Notes: a model not told the origin generated them from the sequence alone. Positions 16,068-26,221 are shown, counted from the first letter of the stretch. The stretch is 64,000 nucleotides of DNA from Calothrix sp. C42_A2020_038 (GCA_015272395.1 JACYLQ010000008.1:1-64000); one strand, 5' to 3'. Made by a program: numbers and translations.

Positions 16068-19046
16068 CTACTCTGCTCCTTCGATGGGTGCAAAACCTTG
16101 ACGTTGGATATTTTCTGTCACCGTTTTAGGTTCTAGAAACTGTAGTAAATAATCAGGACCGCCAGCTTTAGAGCCAACCCCTGATAATTTAAATCCGCCG
16201 AAGGGTTGTCTTGCTACAATAGCTCCAGTAATTGTACGGTTAATATACAAATTTCCAACTTCAAATTCTGTTTGTGCTTGATTAATATGCGAAGGTGTAC
16301 GCGAATATAGTCCACCTGTCAAAGCATAATTTGTACCATTTGCGATTTGCAAAGCATCTTGGAAATCTTTAGCTTTAATAACTGCCACCACTGGTCCAAA
16401 AATTTCCTGCTGGGCAATTACACCATCAGGAGGAACATCTCTAAAGATCACTGGACCAACGTAATAACCGTTATCCGGCGCCGTCATTTCTAATGCCAAA
16501 ATCGATTCGGCTTTACCTTTTTCAATATATTCACGGATACGCGCTTGGGCATTGGCATCAATTACTGGTCCAACTTGGGTACTTGGTAGCTCTGCGGCGC
16601 CAATATTCAAGGATTTAGTAGCTTCGACAAATCGCTGCACAAAAGTTTCGTATACAGCTTCTAACACAATAATTCGCGAACAAGCCGAGCATTTCTGTCC
16701 ACTGTACCCAAATGCTGACTGTACGGCACCAACTACTGCTTGGTCTAAATCAGCACTTTCATCAACGATGATAGCGTTTTTACCTCCCATCTCGGCAATA
16801 ACACGCTTCATGTGTTTCTGCCCAACTTTTAAAGTTGCAGCGTCCGAGTAAATTCGGCATCCCACTTCTTGCGAACCAGTAAAAGCAATAATGTGCGTAT
16901 TAGCATGATTGACTAAATAGGCACCGACCTTAGAACCTTTACCTGGCAAGTACTGAAATACACCTTTAGGAATTCCAGCTTCAACGAGAATTTCTGCAAA
17001 TTTTGCAGCAATGACAGAAGAAGTTTCCGCAGGTTTGAGTATCGTTGAATTTCCAGCAATTAGTGCTGCGACAGTCATTCCTGCGGCAATAGCGAGAGGG
17101 AAATTCCACGGTGAAATAACTACGGCAACACCACGTGGCTGATAGATATAACGATTTGTCTCCCCAGCAATGTCATAGTTAACACCTTTATCTAAGCGCT
17201 CCATTTCCAGATCATAGTAACGACAAAAGTCAATAGCTTCTGAAACCTCGGCATCTGCTTCTCGAACAGGTTTACCAACTTCTAAAACTATCCATGCTGA
17301 AAGTTCTGGGCGCCGATTTTCCATCAAGTCTGCTGCTTTGCGCAACACTTTGGCTCGCTCACTTACAGGTGTCTTCCGCCACATTTTAAATGCATTGGAC
17401 GCAGCCTTCATCGCAGCTTCAGCTTGTTCAACGCTGGCAAGTCCAATTTTGCCAACAACTTCGCTTTTATTCGACGGGTTCACCGAGTTAACAAAATCTT
17501 CGGTTTGCACGTACTCACCATTAATTAAAGGTAAATAAGTTTTTCCAAGTTGGTTTTTAACCTGGTTCAAACCATCTTGCGCCAGTTTTCGCGTACTTGC
17601 CAAAGCATAGTCTGTATCTGCGGCGCCAACAAATCCGTTATCAAGGTTATTTAGAGTATTTACAGCGTCTCGGTTTGGAATGGGTGGTGCCAATAACTCC
17701 TCTACCGGACGATTTTCCATATTTTGCCGTAGGAACGAACTATTCGCGGTATTCTCTAACAACCGTCGAATTAAATATGCCATTCCTGGTAGTAACTCTC
17801 CATAAGGGCAGTAAACTCTGACTCTGTAACCTTTATCAACTAGTGATTTTGCGAGTTTATCTCCCATTCCATAAAGAACCTGCATTTCAAAGCAGCGTTT
17901 CTTCACACCCAAGCTTTCGGCAACTGCAATTGCCCGCGCTTGTGATCTGATATTGTGGCTACCGATAGCAGCATATATGTATTGATGGTTTTCTAGCAAC
18001 AACTGGGTTATCATTTCAAAATTAGCATCTGTTGCGGCTTTGTCGTTATAAACTGGTTGCTGCCAATGCTTTTGGATCGACTTTATTGTTTCTTGATCCC
18101 AATAGGCGCCTTTGACTAGGCGAATTGTAACAGGGTACCCACGTTGTTTTGCCCAGTCAATTAAATCGCGGGCATCTTGTTCACTGTCACGTAGGTAGGC
18201 TTGTACAGTCATCCCGATATCAGTACGAGAGCGAAATTCCTCTTCCATCAAAATCTTTTTGAGGATAGTCAAGGTAATATCCTTGTAAGCGTACTGTTCC
18301 ATATCAAAGTGAACAGCGGCGCCAAACTCAGAAGCTCTACGTAATAAAGTTCGGACGCGCGAACTAACTTTTTCCTCACTACCGGTAGCGTCTAATGGGT
18401 CAAACTGCGAGTAAAACGCTGTTAACTTCACCGATACCTGTACTTTTGGTATTGGTTGCCCATCAGCTTCATCAATTAATGGTACTGTATTCCAAGTCTT
18501 AGATGCTTCAGTTAACTGCTGCATCAAATCTATATAGCGTTCAAGATACGATTGAGCTTCAGTTTCAGTAATCACAGCTTCACCAAGTAAATCTACGGTG
18601 AAAGCCATTTTTTCTTTACGCAAACGTTCAATCGTCTTCAATACCTGTTTAATATTTTCACCAGCAATATACTTATGTGCCAACGTCTCCGTAGCAGTTG
18701 TGACTGTAGTCGCTGCTAATTGCCCTGGCGCCGAATTCGGATTCGCAAAGTTTAACATTCCTTTGAGGGCAGCAGGTAGTTCAACCGTTTCATCACCCAG
18801 ATATTCCTGTAAATGCACCGCAATCTCTGATTTATCATGCAAGGCGGGTAAAGTATCAATAAAACGAAATAGCTGCACCCGTAAACCTGGATTACTCATT
18901 GCCCAAGCAAGCAATTTATCATCCCAGCGCATTTGGTCGCGCAAATTGGCGAAAAACGAACGATTTTCTTGGGTAGCTGCGAGAAGCTGTCTAGCAATTT
19001 CTTGGGTTTTAGCTTCGTAATTACTTATTTGTGCTTGTAAGACCAC
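16068..19046 (-). CDS. putA: Bifunctional proline dehydrogenase / L-glutamate gamma-semialdehyde dehydrogenase
   Basis: A 992-residue enzyme that oxidises proline to glutamate. The N-terminal part (about 100-450) is the FAD-linked proline dehydrogenase barrel: KLTAFYSQFDP, FDMEQYAYKD, IRLVKGAYWDQE, and RRLLENTANSSF. The C-terminal part (about 510-985) is an aldehyde dehydrogenase with SPWNFPLAIA, GGKNAIIVDE, the catalytic Cys in SGQKCSACSR, and QEIFGPVVAV. The order and length match the cyanobacterial PutA/PruA-type protein, and there is no N-terminal DNA-binding domain, so it should not autoregulate as the enterobacterial PutA does. It is a single gene with a repeat-rich spacer on each side. 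Confidence 0.93.
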   Translation of the reverse strand: MVLQAQISNYEAKTQEIARQLLAATQENRSFFANLRDQMRWDDKLLAWAMSNPGLRVQLFRFIDTLPALHDKSEIAVHLQEYLGDETVELPAALKGMLNFANPNSAPGQLAATTVTTATETLAHKYIAGENIKQVLKTIERLRKEKMAFTVDLLGEAVITETEAQSYLERYIDLMQQLTEASKTWNTVPLIDEADGQPIPKVQVSVKLTAFYSQFDPLDATGSEEKVSSRVRTLLRRASEFGAAVHFDMEQYAYKDITLTILKKILMEEEFRSRTDIGMTVQAYLRDSEQDARDLIDWAKQRGYPVTIRLVKGAYWDQETIKSIQKHWQQPVYNDKAATDANFEMITQLLLENHQYIYAAIGSHNIRSQARAIAVAESLGVKKRCFEMQVLYGMGDKLAKSLVDKGYRVRVYCPYGELLPGMAYLIRRLLENTANSSFLRQNMENRPVEELLAPPIPNRDAVNTLNNLDNGFVGAADTDYALASTRKLAQDGLNQVKNQLGKTYLPLINGEYVQTEDFVNSVNPSNKSEVVGKIGLASVEQAEAAMKAASNAFKMWRKTPVSERAKVLRKAADLMENRRPELSAWIVLEVGKPVREADAEVSEAIDFCRYYDLEMERLDKGVNYDIAGETNRYIYQPRGVAVVISPWNFPLAIAAGMTVAALIAGNSTILKPAETSSVIAAKFAEILVEAGIPKGVFQYLPGKGSKVGAYLVNHANTHIIAFTGSQEVGCRIYSDAATLKVGQKHMKRVIAEMGGKNAIIVDESADLDQAVVGAVQSAFGYSGQKCSACSRIIVLEAVYETFVQRFVEATKSLNIGAAELPSTQVGPVIDANAQARIREYIEKGKAESILALEMTAPDNGYYVGPVIFRDVPPDGVIAQQEIFGPVVAVIKAKDFQDALQIANGTNYALTGGLYSRTPSHINQAQTEFEVGNLYINRTITGAIVARQPFGGFKLSGVGSKAGGPDYLLQFLEPKTVTENIQRQGFAPIEGAE

Positions 19047-19317
19047 TCTTTACCGACTCCTTGTTCAAGCTAAGACTTGTTAAAGCTTGCCCTTCTATTC
19101 TGGCTTCTCCACAGGTTTCATACCACACCTGTTCAGGAAATTTCACGCTTATTATGGAGGCAGTACGTATACAGACCCGATATTTTGCGTCTCTACAAAC
19201 GAATATTTTTTATTTTTTTAATTTTTTGTTCAAATGTGATTTTAAATACGTTCTCATATTTTCATTTAATTAAAGTTACTTAAAATAAGAAAGTAAGCAA
19301 GTATATAAATATTGCCG

Positions 19318-21342
19318 ATGTCTCAACTCTTAGGTGTGCGTTACCAAATTATCCGAGTTTTGAGTGCAAATGAAATCGGTGAAAGCTATCTTGTAACCGA
19401 TATTGAAAGTGCTAACCAGTTATATTATATTTTTCAAAAATACTTTCTTCGCAGTCAGCATGAGCAAGAAATTAATCGTGCGATAAATTTATTTCAAAAC
19501 GAAGCTCAAACTTTGCAAAATATAGCTCAAAAGCATGAGAGAATTCAAAAAATATTTGCTTACTGGCAAGAAGAACAAGAATTGTGTTTGCTAAAAGAAT
19601 TTGTACAAGGTTATTCCCTTGGGCAGGAAATTGAAGCAAAAATAAAACAAAGCCAATATTTTACAGAAGAGGAAGTAGTAAGCTTTTTACTAAGTGTTTT
19701 AAAGCTTCTAGTCTATGTACATAGTCAGGGAGTGATTCACCTGAATATTAAACCAAATAACATCATTCGACGCAGTTCAGATGACTCATTAGTTTTGGTT
19801 GATTTTGGTGGTATTTCAGAAGCGATCAATAACTATATCGACATTTCCGAGTATACACCGATGGAACAATTTCATGGCAACCCACAATTCAATAGCGATA
19901 TTTATGCACTAGGTGTGATTGCGATTTCTGCTTTGACAGGTTTACCCCCGCGCGAAATTACTGGAATAAACAGTCCCAGAAATTTTTTGACTGGTGAAAT
20001 ATGCTGGCGCCATCGCAGCCAAAAAGTTAGCGGTAGACTCGCGGGCGTGATCAATAAAATGGTGAAATTAGATTATCGTTATCGCTATCAATCGGCTCTT
20101 GATGCTTTAATCGAGATTAGACCACTACAGGACAAATATTTTAGTATCAGGCAAGAACGCAAAGCGCGAATTAATCTAATATTGTTAGCAGCTTTTGTAA
20201 GCTTTGTGGTTACAGGAATAATTGCCTGGATTTTAGTTAAACCGAAAGATATTAATCAAGCTCAATTGTTTTATCAAAAAGGTGTAGATAAATATGAGCA
20301 AGAAAATTACAAAGCTGCAATTACAAACTTTAATAAAGCAATTGATATTAATCCAGATTATGCTCAAGCTTATAATAGACGTGGAGATGCGTATTACCGT
20401 TTAGGAGAATATCAAAAGTCACAAGCAGATTCAAGCATGGCAATTCGACTTAACCCTGAAGATGCAAATTCTTACTACGACCGTGGTTTTAGCCTTTATT
20501 CATTAGGCAATTATAACGGTGCAATTGCTGACTATAATCAAGCGATTAAACTTGAGCCAAAAAATGCCAACGCTTACTACGCGCGTGGACTAGCTCGTAA
20601 TAAAATTAATGAAAAGCAGGCAGCATTCGAGGATTTCAGTCAAGCGATTGCGCTGAATCCAGAATTTGCTTTAGCTTATATTGAGCGTGGGAAACTACTT
20701 CGCAGACAAGATAAGAAACTCAATGCAGCTAAAGACTTTAATGCAGCAGTTACACTTCAGGCAGAAAACGCAGAACTATATTATGAGAGAGGATTAAACT
20801 ACCGCCAGCTTAATCAAAAACAATTAGCCAAGAAAGATTTTACCAAGGCCATCGAACTTAACTCTAAATACATCAAAGCATATCTTGCTAGGGGTGATGT
20901 ATATAGTGATTTAGGTAACCCAGAAAAAGCTTACGCTGACTACAATCAAGCTTTACTGCTTAATGATAAGTTAAGTGATACTTACATTCATTTGGGTAAC
21001 TATCGTTTGAAAAATAATGATATTGCAGGTGCAATTACTGATTTTAACAAAGCGATTGCTTTAGAACCGAACAATGCGTTAGCCTACAACTACCGGGGTA
21101 CCGCAAACATTGAACGTGGTTTTTCAAAAGAATCTATTAAAGATTACACAAAAGCTCTTGAACTCAATCCTAATTATGGTGATGCTTACTACAATCGAGG
21201 ATTAGCGTATACATATTTAGGCAAAATATCTCAAGCTATCAGTGACTTTGAAAAAGCTGCACAGTCTTTTTTAGATCAAGATGAGCAAAATAACTATAAC
21301 GATGCCAAGTCAAAACTTAAAGCACTCCGCGCAAGATCATAA
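19318..21342 (+). CDS. Membrane-anchored Ser/Thr pseudokinase with C-terminal TPR array
   Basis: A 674-residue protein. Residues about 1-265 follow the cyanobacterial Ser/Thr kinase fold, but key residues are changed. The catalytic loop reads IHLNIKPNN (140-148) where active kinases have HRDIKP-N, so catalytic Asp is Asn143. The glycine-rich loop is VLSANEIGESYLV, with most glycines gone. DFGG (162-165) remains. One transmembrane helix (about 285-307) follows, then about ten TPR units to the C-terminus, each with the Y-x-x-R-G pattern. It is probably a scaffold rather than an enzyme. I start at the ATG at 19318, two codons inside the longest frame. No partner gene is adjacent. Confidence 0.85.
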   Translation: MSQLLGVRYQIIRVLSANEIGESYLVTDIESANQLYYIFQKYFLRSQHEQEINRAINLFQNEAQTLQNIAQKHERIQKIFAYWQEEQELCLLKEFVQGYSLGQEIEAKIKQSQYFTEEEVVSFLLSVLKLLVYVHSQGVIHLNIKPNNIIRRSSDDSLVLVDFGGISEAINNYIDISEYTPMEQFHGNPQFNSDIYALGVIAISALTGLPPREITGINSPRNFLTGEICWRHRSQKVSGRLAGVINKMVKLDYRYRYQSALDALIEIRPLQDKYFSIRQERKARINLILLAAFVSFVVTGIIAWILVKPKDINQAQLFYQKGVDKYEQENYKAAITNFNKAIDINPDYAQAYNRRGDAYYRLGEYQKSQADSSMAIRLNPEDANSYYDRGFSLYSLGNYNGAIADYNQAIKLEPKNANAYYARGLARNKINEKQAAFEDFSQAIALNPEFALAYIERGKLLRRQDKKLNAAKDFNAAVTLQAENAELYYERGLNYRQLNQKQLAKKDFTKAIELNSKYIKAYLARGDVYSDLGNPEKAYADYNQALLLNDKLSDTYIHLGNYRLKNNDIAGAITDFNKAIALEPNNALAYNYRGTANIERGFSKESIKDYTKALELNPNYGDAYYNRGLAYTYLGKISQAISDFEKAAQSFLDQDEQNNYNDAKSKLKALRARS

Positions 21343-21445
21343 TTATTTATAGGAGATTATTTAAACTACCAACACAGGCTATATAAATGCAGCTTTTGCT
21401 AACAAATTAATTGGTCGCGCAATGTGGCAGGCGCCTGAAAAACTT

Positions 21446-21670
21446 CTAGTGGCATTCCTTAATTATTACTAAACAGCGGAAACCAACAATAAAAACTCGT
21501 TCGCGTTTTTGCGGTACGCCATAATCAGCCGCATTGAGCAACCTAAAAGTAACGCGATAATTTAAATCATCACTGGCGCCACTATTGTGATGAGGCTCCA
21601 ACCGTGCCAAATGGTCAACCCAAGATTCATCGAATTTAATGTTATGAACCAATGCTAAGGTTATTAGTTT
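21446..21670 (-). pseudogene. Remnant of a C5 cytosine DNA methyltransferase
   Basis: The minus strand encodes NYRVTFRLLNAADYGVPQKR followed by ERVFIVGFR (similarity about 21476-21600). This is the motif VIII region (QxRxR) of C5 DNA methyltransferases. Upstream, HNIKFDESWVDHL and LEPHH... extend in frame to about 21670, where a CCCCTCTCC hairpin repeat begins. Downstream of VGFR the similarity ends at once and a stop follows. The catalytic PCQ motif, the ENV motif and the target-recognition region are all missing, so this is a dead fragment of perhaps one fifth of a gene. Its original target sequence cannot be told. Confidence 0.8.
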
Positions 21671-21672
21671 TG

Positions 21673-21697
21673 CCCCTCTCCTCTTGTAGGAGAGGGG
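21673..21697. repeat. Short hairpin repeat CCCCTCTCC...GGAGAGGGG
   Basis: Palindromic spacer repeat, stem CCCCTCTCCT with a 5-nt loop. Variants of this C-rich repeat are scattered in other spacers of the window. It borders the methyltransferase remnant and may mark the breakpoint. Confidence 0.6.
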
Positions 21698-21730
21698 TAG
21701 ATAGCTGCAAAAAATAATATGGTAACTTTA

Positions 21731-22261
21731 CTACTTGGGTTGCTGTATCGACAAAGTGTAGTTAACCTTAACATTAGGGTTAAAAGTTCCAACCCAAACC
21801 TTATAACTTCCTGCTTTCAAATTATTTACAACAACACTAGCATCTTTACTTCTACCAGTATCATCACCACAGTAAACATTTCCATTTGGCGCCTGAATCA
21901 CAATAGTCGTATCAAAACCACCACTATTTACGGCAATTCGTAAATTAGAAAATTCTTGTTGTAGAACCAATATATGATCAGGTGTCGGGTCAGCAAACCC
22001 GATACAAGCTTTGTTGTGAACATCACGATTACTAATTGCAGATAGCGAGTAAGAACCACCTGTATAACCCGATATTGAAGCTGCACTACTATCAAAACCT
22101 GGTGCCAAACTAATAGTACCAAAATTAGCCGTATCTGCTATTACTGGTATCGCTGTGATTAACGTAAGTATACCTACAAACCATCCGTTTAAGCAAGGCT
22201 TCCATACTTCTGGATATTTGCTTTGCAAGGCTGACAATAGTCGATATTGACATTTATTCAT
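21731..22261 (-). CDS. Secreted beta-sandwich hypothetical protein (PPC-like)
   Basis: A 176-residue protein with a hydrophobic stretch (about 25-43, WFVGILTLITAIPVIA) ending in an Ala-x-Ala-like site, consistent with export. The mature part is rich in Ser, Gly and Thr. It contains PNGNVYCGDD and KAGSYKVWVGTF, which resemble the bacterial pre-peptidase C-terminal (PPC) beta-sandwich family, and two Cys (CIGF and YCGDD) that could pair. No catalytic motif is visible. The start at 22261 leaves about 24 residues before the hydrophobic core, long for a signal peptide. I cannot assign a function. The neighbours are a methyltransferase remnant and a DUF3352 gene, so context does not help. Confidence 0.7.
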   Translation of the reverse strand: MNKCQYRLLSALQSKYPEVWKPCLNGWFVGILTLITAIPVIADTANFGTISLAPGFDSSAASISGYTGGSYSLSAISNRDVHNKACIGFADPTPDHILVLQQEFSNLRIAVNSGGFDTTIVIQAPNGNVYCGDDTGRSKDASVVVNNLKAGSYKVWVGTFNPNVKVNYTLSIQQPK

Positions 22262-22429
22262 AGCAGCCCTTTTAAACTATATAAGTAAATTTATATACAT
22301 ATCATAACTAAAATCAACATTAAAGAATTTAGGGCTTGTGACAGATACAAATCTGACACAAAGAAGCGAAAAGTGAGGAGTCAGGAGTCACATTTCTAAC
22401 TCCTAACTCCGCGTCTCCTAACTATCTAT

Positions 22430-24082
22430 CTACTCTTCAAGCTGAAAAAACACATCACCTTTTAGTAAGTTACTTTCACTGCCATAATTAGTGATAGTAA
22501 GGGAACGTAAATTACTAAAGAAAGATTTAGCAACAACTTTAAGTAGTTTTAGTATGGGCAACTGACGTTCTAATATTTTCTGACTTGCAGCCCAATTTAT
22601 ATACAGGTAACCAGAATTGGGTTGAGGTAGTACCGCAATTTTTTGGAAATTAGGGTTTTCTAGTAGCGTATTACCCTTCGTTGTGAGAATTTCGTGCATT
22701 ATTTCCAAGGATGAGGTGAATATTTCGTAATTATCAAGGGTAGTATGTAATCCGTAAGCTTTAGCTTCAATATTAAAGGATGGCTTGTCTTTCCCACTTG
22801 ATTTGTACTCAGCTGCTTTTAGTTGTGTCCAAGCAGTGATAGGGTGAGATTCAAGCGTGAAAGAAGTTACGTTTAAGCCATTTTTAGCAACAATTGCATC
22901 TAGCTTGGCAATATCCTCTTGAGTTTGTGGCGCTGTCTCTGTGACAAAAATCCAATCAGGATTTAATTTTTGAGGGTTTGATATCAATCCAATAGCATAT
23001 TCACCCTCTACCCAATCAAATATATCTTTCGATAAGTTTACGTCCCAGTGTTTTTGAGGTTCTGCGTCTTTTTGTACAAAATCAGTAATATTAATTCCAC
23101 CTTGAGTTGAAAGCACACTTTTTAACTGCTGCCAATACATCGACAAGTTGGTATTTTCTAAATTACTCAAGTTTTTACTTCCAACTACAATACCAGCGTT
23201 TGCTGGGAGATAACGTAGCGCACTTACAGGCTTTGATAAAGATTCCAAGGGTGCCTTAGTTTCTTCAGTTGATAACGCGACAATTTCGGCTAATAAACCT
23301 TTGGAAACAGGCGCCAGTGTTATGAGTTGAGTCGTAAAGGTTTGTATAGGTAGCTTCAGTTGAAGCCATTCTGCCACAATTGGAAGATTAAGAAACACCA
23401 CAGCAAGCGAGTTTTTTGATGTTTGTTTAACATCTTGATTCAGATTTTGATATTGACTAACAGAATATAAATTTAAATCGGGTGCTTGAACGTTATTTAT
23501 CGCTTCGCGTAGCACTTTCGGGTCGTTTGCGAACAAAACATACTTATCCCCTACAACTGCACCAGCTAGTGTCCCCTTGTCTCTTGGTGTCTCAGAGATA
23601 ATTTTGATACCTGCATATTCTTCAACATTTAAGTCGGCGCCTGCCAAAACCCGCTTGGAGAAAAATAGCTGCACAAACTCACGGCTTTTTTCTGGTGACT
23701 TAGTTGAAATTGCCAGTAAATACCCTGGCAATTTACCATTATCTGGGTCATGGTCGAAATCTAAGTTTGTGACAGCGAGTGTCAGTTCATTTCCTAGCCA
23801 AGCTTGAAGGTCTTTGCGATAATCTATGCCTAAATTTCTCAAAAAATCTGTTCTCAGAAATGAATATTCATCTTTATTTTGTAACAAATTTAACCGCTCT
23901 GCATCAAGTATGGATACCATTGCTGGCGCCTGCTTCGATACAAATATCGCAGCACCAGGTGTAATGTTTTCACTTCCCTTACCCAATGGATTTGATGCCC
24001 ATGCTTCTGCACAGTTTGCAAAACAAATCAGCAGCATAACTAAGCTGGCTGTGAAAAGACGAACGAATGAACTTGTCGTCAT
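22430..24082 (-). CDS. DUF3352 family exported protein
   Basis: A 550-residue protein with an N-terminal signal (LVMLLICFANCAEAWA). The body matches the cyanobacterial DUF3352 pattern: FVSKQAPAMVSI near the start, FLRNLGIDYRKDLQAWLGNE, a YAGIKIISE segment, and a C-terminal YLYINWAASQKIL. Family members are secreted or periplasmic proteins of unknown function. Length is typical. It is a single minus-strand gene divergent from the rhodanese gene that begins about 110 bp away, so the two may share a promoter region. No enzymatic motif is seen. Confidence 0.8.
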   Translation of the reverse strand: MTTSSFVRLFTASLVMLLICFANCAEAWASNPLGKGSENITPGAAIFVSKQAPAMVSILDAERLNLLQNKDEYSFLRTDFLRNLGIDYRKDLQAWLGNELTLAVTNLDFDHDPDNGKLPGYLLAISTKSPEKSREFVQLFFSKRVLAGADLNVEEYAGIKIISETPRDKGTLAGAVVGDKYVLFANDPKVLREAINNVQAPDLNLYSVSQYQNLNQDVKQTSKNSLAVVFLNLPIVAEWLQLKLPIQTFTTQLITLAPVSKGLLAEIVALSTEETKAPLESLSKPVSALRYLPANAGIVVGSKNLSNLENTNLSMYWQQLKSVLSTQGGINITDFVQKDAEPQKHWDVNLSKDIFDWVEGEYAIGLISNPQKLNPDWIFVTETAPQTQEDIAKLDAIVAKNGLNVTSFTLESHPITAWTQLKAAEYKSSGKDKPSFNIEAKAYGLHTTLDNYEIFTSSLEIMHEILTTKGNTLLENPNFQKIAVLPQPNSGYLYINWAASQKILERQLPILKLLKVVAKSFFSNLRSLTITNYGSESNLLKGDVFFQLEE

Positions 24083-24190
24083 ACCTTTTTAGACTTACTG
24101 GCAACAATTTTAAGGGTAAAGGGGAAAGGGAAAACGGGAAAGGGTTTGAAGCTGTTAAGATTGTAAATATAATTGTTAATAAAAAGTTAA

Positions 24191-24544
24191 ATGACGCAAT
24201 ATTCACATCTACCCTTTTCTCAAGTGAGCGTTGAACAACTACAGCAACGCTTATCATCAGGTGACTCAATACAACTTATTGATGTTCGCGAGCCACAAGA
24301 AGTTGAGATTGCCAGTATCGATGGTTTCGTCAACCTGCCTTTGAGTGATTTTGCTGCTTGGGGGAACCAAATTCATACTTATTTCGACAGTAACGTTGAA
24401 ACTCTTGTACTATGTCATCATGGTATTCGTTCGGCTCAAATGTGTCAGTGGCTTACAGAGCAAGGCTTCACAAATGTAAAAAATATTACAGGTGGAATCG
24501 CAGCTTATTCAACCCGCGTTGATTCTTCTATACCTCAGTACTAA
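24191..24544 (+). CDS. Single-domain rhodanese-like protein
   Basis: A 117-residue protein made of one rhodanese domain. LIDVREPQEVEIASIDG (about 34-50) and the active-site loop CHHGIRSAQM, with the catalytic Cys at about 75, are intact, so persulfide sulfur transfer is possible. It has no signal peptide, so it should be cytosolic. The loop sequence CHHGIRS is common in cyanobacterial and plant single-domain rhodaneses. It is a single gene, divergent from DUF3352. The physiological sulfur donor and acceptor are unknown. Confidence 0.88.
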   Translation: MTQYSHLPFSQVSVEQLQQRLSSGDSIQLIDVREPQEVEIASIDGFVNLPLSDFAAWGNQIHTYFDSNVETLVLCHHGIRSAQMCQWLTEQGFTNVKNITGGIAAYSTRVDSSIPQY

Positions 24545-25017
24545 AAAGTCGATTTAGAGTGAAACTTTTCTTTTGTAAACCATAAGCTGATATACCAAGC
24601 ATTTTTACTGAGGCAACAACTATAAGCCGACGAGTATTTTAGTATTTAACAATACAGCGTTTTGTAGCTAATTATGAAAACATAGATATTATCATACAGA
24701 ATAAATATGTGTAAATTTACGTATATTATCTGTATAAAAGAAAAAGACCTTTCTTTGAGTAGATGGTCAACTGTGCGTATAACTATGTAGATTATACTCA
24801 GGAGTTAGAGCCAAATACAGGATGATCAATGCCAACTTATTTTATACCCACAAAGTGAAGTTACTAGGTGTGAGTGTAACTTTATCTAGATTTTTCTTAA
24901 AAAGAGTAGATTAATTTGCTATCTTTCTTAAATAAATATTAATGTTTTTGATTTCACCTTTCTAATCATAACAGTTTTTTATCATTTATTAAGATTTGCC
25001 TTCAGTAAACACATCTT
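24545..25017. other. Intergenic region upstream of hrcA
   Basis: 473 bp, very AT-rich. I see no gene and no RNA. I looked for the CIRCE operator (TTAGCACTC-N9-GAGTGCTAA) near hrcA and did not find it, so autoregulation through CIRCE is not supported here. Confidence 0.5.
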
Positions 25018-26097
25018 ATGCAAGTCCAATTAACAAACCGACAACAGCATATACTTTGGGCAACGGTGCGACATTATATTGCCACAGCCGAGCCTGTTGG
25101 TTCAAAGGCCCTGCTAGAAGAGTTTAATCTTGGTGTTAGCTCTGCTACAATCCGCAATGTGATGGGGGTATTGGAAAAAGCTGGTTTGCTTTACCAACCG
25201 CACATCTCAGCGGGTAGGGTTCCTTCAGATTCCGGGTATCGAATTTATGTTGACAAATTAATTTCGCCAAGTGAAGTAATAACGTTACAAGTTGAGCAGG
25301 CACTATCTACGCGTTTGAAGTGGGAAGATTGGAGTTTAGAAGCGCTGTTACATGGTGCAGCACAAATCCTGGCGACTTTAAGCGGTTGCATAACATTAAT
25401 TACGATGCCGCAGAATAGTAGTGCTGTGTTGCGTCATTTGCAATTGGTGCAAATTGAAGCAGGAAAGGTAATGTTAATAGTTGTAACGGAAGGATATGAA
25501 ACACACTCAACTTTACTCGACATTCCACCTGCACCTGATGGAAGCAAGCGCGATGCAGAAGTCATTGACCGCGAGTTACAAATAGTTTCTAATTTTTTAA
25601 ATAGTCATTTGCGAGGAAAAAGCTTATTGGAACTAGCAAACCTCGACTGGACAGAATTAGACCGTGAATTCCATTACTACGGAGAATTTTTGAAAATTTC
25701 GCTTTCGGAGTTGAGTCATCGTAAAGTTACACATGAACGCGCGCAAATAATGGTGCGTGGGGTTTCTGAAGTTTTGCGTCAACCTGAGTTTTCGCAATTG
25801 CAGCAAGTGCAAACGATTATTCAACTTTTAGAAGAAGAACAAGAGCAACTGTGGCGATTGATTTTTGACGAACCTGATGTTATTGAAGAATCAGGAAAAC
25901 CAAAAGTCACAGTTCGTATCGGCGCCGAAAATCCTTTAGAACCAATACGTAGCTGTACGCTAATATCTTCAACTTATCGACGTGGTTCAGTACCTGTAGG
26001 TAGTGTAGGAGTACTTGGACCAACAAGACTTGATTATGAAAATGCTATTGCAGTTGTAGCTGCTGCCTCAGAATACCTGAGTGAGGCTATCAGTTAA
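25018..26097 (+). CDS. hrcA: Heat-inducible transcription repressor HrcA
   Basis: A 359-residue repressor that binds CIRCE operators upstream of chaperonin genes and is released on heat shock. The N-terminus is the winged-helix domain ([25 protein letters not shown]..., about 1-70, with [18 protein letters not shown] and [10 protein letters not shown]). The remainder matches the dimerisation and regulatory domain, including a [17 protein letters not shown] segment near the C-terminus that is diagnostic of HrcA. There is no grpE or dnaK gene beside it, which is usual in cyanobacteria. The first ATG gives the normal length. Confidence 0.93.
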   Translation: MQVQLTNRQQHILWATVRHYIATAEPVGSKALLEEFNLGVSSATIRNVMGVLEKAGLLYQPHISAGRVPSDSGYRIYVDKLISPSEVITLQVEQALSTRLKWEDWSLEALLHGAAQILATLSGCITLITMPQNSSAVLRHLQLVQIEAGKVMLIVVTEGYETHSTLLDIPPAPDGSKRDAEVIDRELQIVSNFLNSHLRGKSLLELANLDWTELDREFHYYGEFLKISLSELSHRKVTHERAQIMVRGVSEVLRQPEFSQLQQVQTIIQLLEEEQEQLWRLIFDEPDVIEESGKPKVTVRIGAENPLEPIRSCTLISSTYRRGSVPVGSVGVLGPTRLDYENAIAVVAAASEYLSEAIS

Positions 26098-26126
26098 TAG
26101 AATTATATTGATACATTATAAACATC

Positions 26127-26154
26127 GTAGAGGCGTTACATGTAACGCCTCTAC
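26127..26154. repeat. Perfect palindrome GTAGAGGCGTTACA / TGTAACGCCTCTAC
   Basis: A 28-bp perfect inverted repeat just after hrcA. A related piece, GACGCGATTAATCGCGTC, lies at 42855-42872 in a similar GTA...CTAC setting, and a half-copy GTAGAGGCGCGATT lies near 7502. It could end the hrcA transcript, but no T-run follows, so I treat it as a dispersed palindromic repeat. Confidence 0.7.
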
Positions 26155-26221
26155 AATATTGTGATTCAAATATAACTTCAGGTAGATAAGAAGAGCTGAT
26201 CTACAAGTAATATCTATAAAT

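Noticed and set aside
24545-25017. CIRCE operator upstream of hrcA
   Set aside because: I looked for TTAGCACTC-N9-GAGTGCTAA and did not find it.
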